Source: Antedon mediterranea
Taxonomy: Eukaryota > Echinodermata > Crinoidea > Comatulida > Antedonidae
Reading direction: 5' to 3'
NCBI RefSeq assembly: GCF_964355755.1
Contig: NC_092679.1
Coordinates: 24,676,432 to 24,740,431, forward strand
DNA: 64,000 nucleotides
Both the position numbers and the translations under genes were made by a program. This document shows positions 56,001 to 64,000 of this stretch, piece after piece (within the stretch, counting starts at the first letter, position 1; each line of letters opens with the position of its first letter). The notes under the pieces were generated by a model. It was not told the DNA's origin, did not search any database, and saw only the letters and a program-made list of their open reading frames with translations.

Positions 56001-59000
56001 AAACACGTATGGAAGCATACTCCCATAATAATGCAGCTAGATCAAACACGTATGGAAGCATACTCCCACAATAATGCAGCTAGATCAAACACGTATGGAA
56101 GCATACTCCCATAATAATGCAGCTAGATCAAACACGTATGGAAGCATACTCCCACAATAATGCAGCTAGATCAAACACGTATGGAAGCATACTCCCACAA
56201 TAATGCAGCTAGATCAAACACGTATGGAAGCATACTCCCATAATAATGCAGCTAAATCAAACAAGTATGGAAGCATACTCCCATAATAATGCAGCTAGAT
56301 CAAACACGTATGGAAGCATACTCCCATAATAATGCAGCTAGATCAAACAAGTATGGAAGCATACTCCCATAATAATGCAGCTAGATCAAACACGTATGGA
56401 AGCATACTCCCATAATAATGCAGCTAGATCAAACACGTATGGAAGCATACTCCCATAATAATGCAGCTAGATCAAACACGTATGGAAGCATACTCCCACA
56501 ATAATGCAGCTAGATCAAACACGTATGGAAGCATACTCCCATAATAATGCAGCTAGATCAAACAAGTATGGAAGCATACTCCCATAATAATGCAGCTAGA
56601 TCAAACACGTATGGAAGCATACTCCCATAATAATGCAGCTAGATCAAACACGTATGGAAGCATACTCCCATAATAATGCAGCTAGATCAAACACGTATGG
56701 AAGCATACTCCCATAATAATGCAGCTAGATCAAACACGTATGGAAGCATACTCCCATAATAATGCAGCTAGATCAAACACGTATGGAAGCATACTCCCAT
56801 AATAATGCAGCTAGATCAAACACGTATGGAAGCATACTCCCATAATAATGCAGCTAGATCAAACACGTATGGAAGCATACTCCCACAATAATGCAGCTAG
56901 ATCAAACACGTATGGAAGCATACTCCCATAATAATGCAGCTAGATCAAACAAGTATGGAAGCATACTCCCATAATAATGCAGCTAGATCAAACACGTATG
57001 GAAGCATACTCCCATAATAATGCAGCTAGATCAAACAAGTATGGAAGCATACTCCCATAATAATGCAGCTAGATCAAACACGTATGGAAGCATACTCCCA
57101 TAATAATGCAGCTAGATCAAACACGTATGGAAGCATACTCCCATAATAATGCAGCTAGATCAAACACGTATGGAAGCATACTCCCATAATAATGCAGCTA
57201 GATCAAACACGTATGGAAGCATACTCCCATAATAATGCAGCTAGATCAAACACGTATGGAAGCATACTCCCATAATAATGCAGCTAGATCAAACACGTAT
57301 GGAAGCATACTCCCATAATAATGCAGCTAGATCAAACACGTATTGAAGCATACTCCCATAATAATGCAGCTAGATCAAACACGTATGGAAGCATACTCCC
57401 ATAATAATGCAGCTAGATCAAACACGTATGGAAGCATACTCCCATAATAATGCAGCTAGATCAAACACGTATGGAAGCATACTCCCATAATAATGCAGCT
57501 AGATCAAACACGTATTGAAGCATACTCCCATAATAATGCAGCTAGATCAAACACGTATGGAAGCATACTCCCATAATAATGCAGCTAGATCAAACACGTA
57601 TGGAAGCATACTCCCATAATAATGCAGCTAGATCAAACACGTATGGAAGCATACTCTCATAATAATGCAGCTAAATCAAACACGTATGGAAGCATACTCC
57701 CATAATAATGCAGCTAGATCAAACACGTATGGAAGCATACTCCCACAATAATGCAGCTAGATCAAACACGTATGGAAGCATACTCCCATAATAATGCAGC
57801 TAGATCAAACACGTATGGAAGCATACTCCCATAATAATGCAGCTAGATCAAACACGTATTGAAGCATACTCCCATAATAATGCAGCTAGATCAAACACGT
57901 ATGGAAGCATACTCCCATAATAATGCAGCTAAATCAAACACGTATGGAAGCATACTCCCATAATAATGCAGCTAGATCAAACACGTATGGAAGCATACTC
58001 CCATAATAATGCAGCTAGATCAAACACGTATGGAAGCATACTCCCATAATAATGCAGCTAGATCAAACACGTATGGAAGCATACTCCCATAATAATGCAG
58101 CTAGATCAAACACGTATGGAAGCATACTCCCATAATAATGCAGCTAGATCAAACACGTATGGAAGCATACTCCCATAATAATGCAGCTAGATCAAACACG
58201 TATGGAAGCATACTCCCATAATAATGCAGCTAGATCAAACACGTATGGAAGCATACTCCCATAATAATGCAGCTAGATCAAACAAGTATGGAAGCATACT
58301 CCCATAATAATGCAGCTAGATCAAACACGTATGGAAGCATACTCCCATAATAATGCAGCTAGATCAAACACGTATGGAAGCATACTCCCATAATAATGCA
58401 GCTAGATCAAACACGTATGGAAGCATACTCCCACAATAATGCAGCTAGATCAAACACGTATGGAAGCATACTCCCACAATAATGCAGCTAGATCAAACAC
58501 GTATGGAAGCATACTCCCATAATAATGCAGCTAGATCAAACACGTATGGAAGCATACTCCCATAATAATGCAGCTAGATCAAACATGTATGGAAGCATAC
58601 TCCCATAATAATGCAGCTAGATCAAACACGTATGGAAGCATACTCCCATAATAATGCAGCTAGATCAAACACGTATGGAAGCATACTCCCACAATAATTC
58701 AGCTAGATCAAACACGAATGGAAGCATACTCCCATAATAATGCAGCTAGATCAAACACGTATACATCACTTTGGAGTGTACTGGAACACTTGCATGAAAT
58801 AACATGATCTGTAGCCTCTAGAGTGTTATCAATTTGATGATTACATCACTTTGGAGTGTACTGGAACACTTGCATTAAATAACATGATCGGTAGCCTCTA
58901 GAGTGTTATCAATTTGATGATTACATCACTTTGGAGTGTACTGGAACACTTGCATTAAATAACATGATCTGTAGCCTCTAGAGTGTTATCAATTTGATGA

Positions 59001-62000
59001 TTACATCACTTTGGAGTGTACTGGAACACTTGCATGAAATAACATGATCTGTAGCCACTAGAGTGTTATCAATTTGATGATTACATCACTTTGGAGTGTA
59101 CTGGAACACTTGCATGAAATAACGTGATCTGTAGCCTCTAGAGTGTTATCAATTTGATGATTACATCACTTTGGAGTGTACTGGAACACTTGCATGAAAT
59201 AACATGATCTGTAGCCTCTAGAGTGTTATCAATTTGATGAGTACATCACTTTGGAGTGTACTGGAACACTTGCATGAAATAACATGATCTGTAGCCTCTG
59301 AGTGTTATCAATTTGATGATTACATCACTTTGGAGTGTACTGGAACACTTGCATGAAATAACATGATCTGTAGCCTCTAGAGTGTTATCAATTTGATGAT
59401 TACATCACTTTGGAGTGTACTGGAACACTTGCATGAAATAACATGATCTGTAGCCTCTAGAGTGTTATCAATTTGATGATTACATCACTTTGGAGTGTAC
59501 TGGAACACTTGCATGAAATAACATGATCTGTAGCCTCTAGAGTGTTATCAATTTGATGATTACATCACTTTGGAGTGTACTGGAACACTTGCATGAAATA
59601 ACATGATCTGTAGCCCCTAGAGTGTTATCAATTTGATGATTACATCACTGTGGAGTGTACTGGAACACTTGCATGAAATAACATGATCTGTAGCCTCTAG
59701 AGTGTTATCAATTTGATGATTACATCACTTTGGAGTGTACTGGAACACTTGCATGAAATAACATGATCTGTAGCCCCTAGAGTGTTATCAATTTGATGAT
59801 TACATCACTTTGGAGTGTACTGGAACACTTGCATGAAATAACATGATCTGTAGCCTCTAGAGTGTTATCAATTTGATGATTACATCACTTTGGAGTGTAC
59901 TGGAACACTTGCATGAAATAACATGATCTGTAGCCTCTAGAGTGTTATCAATTTGATGATTACATCACTTTGGAGTGTACTGGAACACTTGCATGAAATA
60001 ACATGATCTGTAGCCCCTAGAGTGTTATCAATTTGATGATTACATCACTTTGGAGTGTACTGGAACACTTGCATGAAATAACATGATCTGTAGCCTCTAG
60101 AGTGTTATCAATTTGATGATTACATCACTTTGGAGTGTACTGGAACACTTGCATGAAATAACATGATCTGTAGCCCCTAGAGTGTTATCAATTTGATGAT
60201 TACATCACTTTGGAGTGTACTGGAACACTTGCATGAAATAACATGATCTGTAGCCTCTAGAGTGTTATCAATTTGATGATTACATCACTTTGGAGTGTAC
60301 TGGAACACTTGCATTAAATAACATGATCTGTAGCCTCTAGAGTGTTATCAATTTTTGGAGTGTACTGGAACACTTGCATGAAATACAATGATCTGTAGCC
60401 TCTAGAGTGTTATCAATTTGATGATTACATCACTTGGGAGTGTACTGGAACACTTGCATGAAATAACATGATCTGTAGCCTCTAGAGTGTTATCAATTTG
60501 ACATGATCTGTAGCCTCTAGAGTGTTATCAATTTGATGATTACATCACTTTGGAGTGTACTGGAACACTTGCATTAAATAACATGATCTGTAGCCTCTAG
60601 AGTGTTATCAATTTGATGATTACATCACTTTGGAGTGTACTGGAACACTTGCATGAAATAACATGATCTGTAGCCTCTAGAGTGTTATCAATTTGATGAT
60701 TACATCACTTTGGAGTGTACTGGAACACTTGCATTAAATAACATGATCTGTAGCCTCTAGAGTGTTATCAATTTGATGATTACATCACTTTGGAGTGTAC
60801 TGGAACACTTGCATTAAATAACATGATCTGTAGCCTCTAGAGTGTTATCAATTTGATGATTACATCACTTTGGAGTGTACTGGAACACTTGCATTAAATA
60901 ACATGATCTGTAGCCTCTAGAGTGTTATCAATTTGATGATTACATCACTTTGGAGTGTACTGGAACACTTGCATTAAATAACATGATCTGTAGCCTCCAG
61001 AGTGTTATCAATTTCTAACTTGCCTTTCTTTCAGTTATTAATGTGACATTTAAAACATCTTGTAATTATGTACTCCAAAGGAAAAACAAATTGCCAATAG
61101 AAATGCATATAATTCAAGATGATATAATGAAACGGTTGATTTACAGTTGCCGTACAAACTCATATTTAATTAAACTATAAATTAAGTATAGTTTATTGAT
61201 TAATCTGATTCTAAAATATATTAATATTCGGCTCTTATTTGTCATAATTTCACGCTGTAGGAGTTCTGTCATTCATCATGTCTCTTATATTCACTGTAAT
61301 TGTAAATGACAGTTCAACAATAGTTCATGATCTATTAAAAGCATTATAATTTTTCAATTACAAATTCCTCTGATTACAACTTTAAAGCAAACATTATGAT
61401 CTAATTATTAAACAATAATTTATGTACAAGTTGGTTATATTCAAAATATAAATGGCAGGTAAATAATATAAGTATAGGCCTAAGTAGTTACCGAAAATTA
61501 TAGGCTTTACAGTATATATTAGTATAATAATCCCAAGCTCAGGTATAATCCCACCTCCACTCAAATATATGATAAACGTTGAATTCCATGGTTATAAAAT
61601 CCCACACCTGTAATTCCTATATACGGTATATTTATGAAGAAGATAATCAAGAGATACTGTTAGTTGTTTTTTTGTTTGATATTATCGATATCACATAAAA
61701 CCAGTAGAGAAATTACAAATTTATTGATTTATTTATTCATGTGACTGGATTGCATTTTAACGTAGTACTGCTTTTCAAAATGGTCCAGTTACAAAGTTTA
61801 AACGTAAAGAAAAGTTAATGATACAGAAAAATGAAAGCATAAATAATTTAAAAGACATACTATAACATTTACTATCTAAATTTCAGGAGGTGATGTGCAG
61901 GCGCTTTACTTAAAATCATTAAGGGACTCTGATAACCAGACAACCAACAACAGATATAGACTTGCACCACAAAGAGACGGTGATGATGAGATGATATTCT

Positions 62001-62731
62001 CACAGATACCGCAACAAGATGAGGATTATGGAGATGACAGCTTTGTTGTTTATGAAGAAGATAATCACCAAAAAACTAATAAAGACAATATGTTGGAGAT
62101 GACAATTAATCCTGATAATATTATTGATACAAAAACAAGGCGTGGTATTAAATGTATCAAAAGTAAACAAATACCAACGAATAAATTACAGACTAGGAAG
62201 CGGGTTTTCATGTATGATTCATCCAGTGAAGAGGAGAACATTATAAAATATAAACATTTATCAAATTCTTCAGAACATAGAAACAGTGAGAGCACGCAAA
62301 TAAATGTGTCACCTTCAGTTAAACAACCAGTTAATAATCCAATACAAAATACAGCAATGAAAGCTGTAATTCGTAATGAGGTTTCCAGTTGTAATAAAAC
62401 TTGTGAACAGCTTGTGAGAGAAGAAAGACTGAAAAGACAAAAAGAAAAACAGTTAGAATTCAGGAGGAAAATGGCAGAAAAAGATCAAGTATCTGAAAAT
62501 TCAAATTTTAGAAAATCGGATTTGAAAGATTTATCAACTGATAAGAATCAAATTACCTCTATAAACAGAATAAAAAGTAATGGTAAAATACATGACAATG
62601 ACGACACAAAGATGAGATCAAATAATGACAAAGCTATAACATCAAGTCATCAACTAATTACATCAAAAGGAAAATCAAATGTGGCTGAAGGAATATGTAA
62701 TCTAAAGGAACAGTATGGACTCAGTCAAAAG
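40462..62731 (+). CDS. FANCM: FANCM: DEAH/XPF-family DNA translocase (3' end outside window)
   Basis: Seventeen exons join in frame with GT-AG borders: 40462-41032, 41370-41542, 41633-41710, 41956-42114, 42500-42631, 42926-43167, 43411-43520, 43714-43901, 44216-44648, 44899-45047, 45160-45753, 45942-47505, 47830-48098, 49971-50091, 50487-50572, 54513-54654, 61887-62731. They encode 1,952 residues and the last visible exon ends in phase 0 at a good donor. FANCM remodels stalled forks and anchors the Fanconi anaemia core complex at DNA crosslinks in the nucleus. The helicase, MHF-binding segment and acidic linker with the late LDFLND...YLKSLR region are recognisable in the vertebrate order. The C-terminal ERCC4-like nuclease and HhH domain are not in the window. 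Introns 13, 15 and 16 are swollen by minisatellites and MITEs. Confidence 0.97.
41370..44648 (+). CDS. FANCM: FANCM exons 2-9: rest of the helicase core
   Basis: Exon 2 holds the Walker B DEAH box ([17 protein letters not shown]235-H238) and exon 3 motif III ([13 protein letters not shown]266). Exons 4-7 form the family-specific insert between the RecA-like lobes, including [20 protein letters not shown] and [13 protein letters not shown]. Exons 8-9 carry [44 protein letters not shown] and motif [10 protein letters not shown] (596-603). All catalytic motifs are intact, so ATPase and translocase activity is expected. Confidence 0.97.
44790..44885. repeat. Dispersed GGGGCGTTTATT repeat in FANCM intron 9
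   Basis: TATTGGGGCGTTTATTCAAA and ATGGGGCGTTTATTTGAATA are related to the repeat at 22381-22650. Short and degenerate. Confidence 0.5.
44899..45753 (+). CDS. FANCM: FANCM exons 10-11: MHF-binding region
   Basis: Contains [20 protein letters not shown] and then [20 protein letters not shown] with KRCRHFVEM, the conserved segment that in vertebrates wraps the histone-fold heterotetramer MHF1/MHF2 and enhances DNA binding. Exon 11 (594 bp) continues into a lysine- and acid-rich, poorly conserved linker. Coding stops at the donor at 45753; sequence beyond is intron although the frame stays open to 45873. Confidence 0.93.
45942..47505 (+). CDS. FANCM: FANCM exon 12: large acidic linker exon
   Basis: A 1,564-bp exon, comparable to the single very large linker exon of vertebrate FANCM. 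Mostly disordered and acidic. Near residue 1283, [20 protein letters not shown] followed by EIIPPSP sits where vertebrates have the MM2 motif that binds the RMI1-RMI2 part of the BLM complex, with a similar FDL core; this equivalence is inference. [19 protein letters not shown] (about 46580-46635) looks like a SUMO-interacting motif. Basic clusters ([19 protein letters not shown]) near the end could be nuclear localisation signals. Confidence 0.93.
47593..47755. repeat. Duplicated MITE-like fragment in FANCM intron 12
   Basis: ACAGTAGAAACCCTCCTTTT resembles the end of a Tc1/pogo-type element. GGACTGATCATGTTGCAGTC with the following 22 bp occurs at about 47636 and 47708. Confidence 0.5.
47830..50572 (+). 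CDS. FANCM: FANCM exons 13-15: duplicated acidic-basic linker segment
   Basis: Exon 13 (47830-48098) contains a 96-bp internal duplication (47865 and 47961): [19 protein letters not shown] and a second copy, each with TFKTPTKQA, then [11 protein letters not shown]. Exon 14 (49971-50091) gives [20 protein letters not shown] and exon 15 (50487-50572) the basic [19 protein letters not shown]. Phases 0, 1, 0 fit. No known fold; probably a flexible linker with interaction motifs. Confidence 0.9.
48165..48516 (+). repeat. 58-bp minisatellite, six copies, FANCM intron 13
   Basis: The unit begins ACTATCAATAGGATCTTACC and contains AAGTAGTTCGTCAGCCACAT. Nearly identical copies (one TCGGCC variant). 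Starts about 65 bp after the exon 13 donor. Confidence 0.95.
48517..49345. other. FANCM intron 13, no feature
   Basis: AT-rich unique intron sequence with no recognised element. Confidence 0.5.
49346..49492. mobile_element. 147-bp MITE with TAAAGCTCTGTCTA(A/C)ACTATC ends
   Basis: Left TAAAGCTCTGTCTAAACTAT and right GATAGTGTAGACAGAGCTTA are inverted repeats of about 26 bp. The interior also folds (GATATGACATCATCATGTCC; GTGCCCAAATAT with ATATGGGCAC), so nearly the whole element can form one long hairpin. Partial sibling at 31127-31225. Confidence 0.9.
50573..52113. other. FANCM intron 15, first part
   Basis: Unique AT-rich sequence. No exon fitting phase 0 between exons 15 and 16 was recognised. 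Confidence 0.5.
52114..52345 (+). repeat. 33-bp minisatellite, seven copies, FANCM intron 15
   Basis: The unit GGGACGGATTCAAGGGATTG plus GGAGGGTCAGCCT repeats every 33 bp. It is G-rich on the plus strand and open in all frames because 33 is a multiple of three; no coding meaning. A C-run follows at 52428-52446. Confidence 0.95.
52905..53458. mobile_element. Inverted, truncated copy of the CACGCGACT element
   Basis: Reverse-complement match to 34200-34775, including AACAAGGCCATATAGATGGC at the end, GGCAATTTTGTAAACGCTTA and GCGCACCGTGAAAACAT. It stops abruptly where the next minisatellite begins, so one end was lost. Confidence 0.85.
53464..54160 (+). repeat. 68-bp minisatellite, about ten copies, FANCM intron 15
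   Basis: The unit contains AGCTCTCTAAAGCTTTCAAT and CTTTGACTTGATAGGTTAGT. Copies vary by small indels (TTTATAGC versus TTATAGC, CTCTCTACTAAAGC). Confidence 0.95.
54243..54328. repeat. 50-bp AT-rich duplication
   Basis: ATTGTTATATATCATATCAT with ATATAATAT occurs twice in tandem just upstream of the hairpin and exon 16. Confidence 0.85.
54372..54424. other. Long perfect hairpin in FANCM intron 15
   Basis: CCCGAGATTTCACAG, a 7-nt spacer and CTGTGAAATCTCGGG form a 15-bp perfect stem that extends through one mismatch to AAAACC/GGTTTT, about 22 bp in all. It is 90 bp upstream of the exon 16 acceptor. It may be the core of a small inverted-repeat element or a pre-miRNA-like hairpin; nothing else identifies it. 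Confidence 0.75.
54513..62731 (+). CDS. FANCM: FANCM exons 16-17: conserved late linker
   Basis: Exon 16 (54513-54654) reads [20 protein letters not shown] and continues INDNT; exon 17 (61887-62731) begins [16 protein letters not shown] and has [20 protein letters not shown]. These match a short conserved island in vertebrate FANCM ahead of the nuclease-like domain. [13 protein letters not shown] is another conserved patch, followed by a basic coiled-coil-like stretch ([20 protein letters not shown]). The two exons are separated by a 7.2-kb intron filled by two minisatellites. Confidence 0.93.
54999..58761 (+). repeat. 43-bp satellite, about 87 copies, FANCM intron 16
   Basis: The unit ATCAAACACGTATGGAAGCA plus TACTCCCATAATAATGCAGCTAG repeats for 3.8 kb. 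Variants: CTCTCATA, CCACAATA, AACAAGTATG, TATTGAAG and two units with a 4-bp insertion (GGTTGGAAG). Variant units recur in the same order in places, indicating block duplications. Confidence 0.97.
58762..61013 (+). repeat. 80-bp satellite, about 28 copies, FANCM intron 16
   Basis: The unit begins TACATCACTTTGGAGTGTAC and ends GTGTTATCAATTTGATGAT. It directly abuts the 43-bp array (joined at ACGTATACATCAC). Two shortened units at 60350-60500. GCATGAAAT and GCATTAAAT variants cluster at the ends. Confidence 0.97.
61014..61886. other. End of FANCM intron 16, no feature
   Basis: AT-rich unique sequence leading to the acceptor TAAATTTCAG at 61886. An acceptor-like TTTCTTTCAG at about 61034 is not followed by a plausible coding exon. 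Confidence 0.5.
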
Positions 62732-62804
62732 GTAAGTTGTGATACTGTAGTTTAAATGGAGTTGAGTCAAAAGGTAAGTTGTGATATCTCTTTACTTTAA
62801 TTAG

Positions 62805-62888
62805 ACAACTTTTGTTCTGACGATGCCGCCAGTTTGCCATCAATGCCTTGTAGAATTTAGAAAGCTGAACATTTTCTTCACACTGCAG
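62805..62888 (+). CDS. FANCM: Possible FANCM exon 18
   Basis: Between an acceptor (TTTAATTAG) and a donor (CAG|GTATAA), 84 bp are open in phase 0, matching exon 17, and would add 28 residues (including VCHQCLVEFRKLNIFFTLQ). The peptide is not recognisable as the expected XPF-like domain, so this could be chance. A different frame reads NFCSDDAASLPSMPC but does not fit the phase. Confidence 0.3.
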
Positions 62889-64000
62889 GTATAATATTCA
62901 AGTTAAACATAAACATTTATTTTCTTTCATAAACAATTCCAAAATATAAATTAATGTGGTAATTAGATAATGTTTGTTATTGTATTGTTTTATAACTTTA
63001 ATAAAAGTACAAGTATATTTTATTTTGTTTTTTGATAAATATAAGAGAATAAAATAATGTAATTTCAAATTCTAATTTGATTAGAATCTAATTACAATAT
63101 ATTATGCTAATGGTAAGTGAGCTTTATTGTTTACAGCACTAATTCTAATTGTGGCATACATCAATTTATCAGCTGACAGTAATTGGATTTGTTCGTATAA
63201 AGCACTGTCCTCCTGCTATTAATTCCAATTATTATTAATAATTATTTTGAGTAGCTCAGCTAGAATGTTAGCAAGGCTACTGAGCTTATCAAAAACAAAT
63301 ATTTTTGTTTTCAAAAATCTTTTCTTTATAACCTGCTGATGATCATTTTCTCTTCCAATGTAATTTAAAAGGTCATATTTTTTTATTTTTAACACAATGC
63401 ATCTTATAATAATAAATAAAATAAATCACCATTTCTACAGAAAAATTTCAAATTTTCATTTTTCACTACTGTGGCATTGTGATTTATACGTATTTAATTT
63501 TTTATTTTTTTTTCAATTTTATTTTGTCACAAAATATAAAAAAGTATACAATGATGTAGCATAAAACGTTCACAGTACAATCCACCCACCCACCCCTCCC
63601 CCATGATGGTTTTCAAATGTTATTTTAAAACATTCCCAATACAATTCTGGTTATTTTAATTACTTCCCTGAACCACTAAATCATGAAGTCCCAGAATATT
63701 TTGATAACCCACACGCTCTTTTAATCTATTACATTTCATTGCCATTGTTGCTGGCTGGTTGGGAGTTCCAATCCTTCCTATTTAATATTTATATATTCAA
63801 ATTATTTAAATGTAATTATCATTATGAAAATTTCCTTTCTTTAAATTTGTTATGGATCACACACAATGTTGTGTTTTTAATTTGGAAATACGTACTTCTG
63901 AATCTCTTTCATCTCTTTAACTTTAGAATTGTTTTAGGGCAAGTAGTATAAACCATTCATTTTACACACACATGGAAATAACATGTTAGAGCAAACCTCT
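62889..64000. other. Probable FANCM intron; no exon recognised
   Basis: AT-rich. No segment resembling the ERCC4-like nuclease or HhH motifs was found up to the window end. Confidence 0.5.

Noticed and set aside
54999-58761. CRISPR-like regular repeat
   Set aside because: Units are contiguous with no unique spacers, the sequence is animal and no Cas-type genes are present; it is an ordinary satellite.
62732-62755. Read-through end of FANCM after exon 17
   Set aside because: The short tail VSCDTVV and stop follow a consensus donor GTAAGT; known family members continue for about 300 residues, so this is intron.

Overview
This is AT-rich animal nuclear DNA with GT-AG introns, many inverted-repeat transposons and very many minisatellites. 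The protein-coding genes align readily with vertebrate orthologues. Decayed NACHT and ankyrin fragments, a discoidin-PAN lectin-like gene and ISXO2, piggyBac and Tx1-like elements all point to a marine invertebrate deuterostome. An echinoderm is my best guess; this is inference and was not tested by any search.

Layout. 1-5071: mostly intergenic or intronic, with 111-bp and 96-bp tandem repeats and broken NACHT-ATPase fragments (minus). 5072-6702 (+): the last four exons of TASP1 (threonine aspartase 1), from the catalytic threonine to the stop. An 85-bp minisatellite grows out of its stop codon (6679-8690). 9491-12572: a 67/30-bp higher-order repeat array. 12573-18000: duplicated, rearranged transposon and gene debris, including two 85-bp arrays derived from an ankyrin-repeat exon, a piggyBac remnant and a reverse-transcriptase remnant. 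18357-21290: nested foldback elements and a 114-bp array. 22682-26543 (-): complete four-exon EAPP gene with several inverted-repeat elements in intron 1. 27038-29019 (-): an intact four-exon gene for an ISXO2-like (IS1595/Merlin-type) transposase domain. 30757-38690 (-): a four-exon gene for a secreted protein with a discoidin (F5/8 type C) domain and a PAN-like tail; its second intron holds a TTAA-flanked MITE and a Tx1/L1-like LINE that is itself interrupted by another element. 39228-39710: two tRNA-derived repeats. 40462 to beyond 62731 (+): FANCM, 17 exons joined in frame (1,952 codons), covering the DEAH helicase, the MHF-binding region and the acidic linker. The XPF-like nuclease and HhH end lies beyond the window.

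The recognised genes do not form one pathway. FANCM acts in fork remodelling and crosslink repair, TASP1 is a protease for nuclear regulators such as MLL, and EAPP is an E2F-associated nuclear phosphoprotein. FANCM and the discoidin gene are divergent, with about 1.8 kb between their start codons.

The most unusual aspect is repeat biology. About 15 kb of 64 kb is tandem minisatellite. Two arrays are visibly derived from coding exons (TASP1 C-terminus, ankyrin exon), one lies inside a FANCM coding exon, and one MITE carries a regularly spaced array of 23-bp palindromes. I did not find a convincing new enzymatic or defence system.
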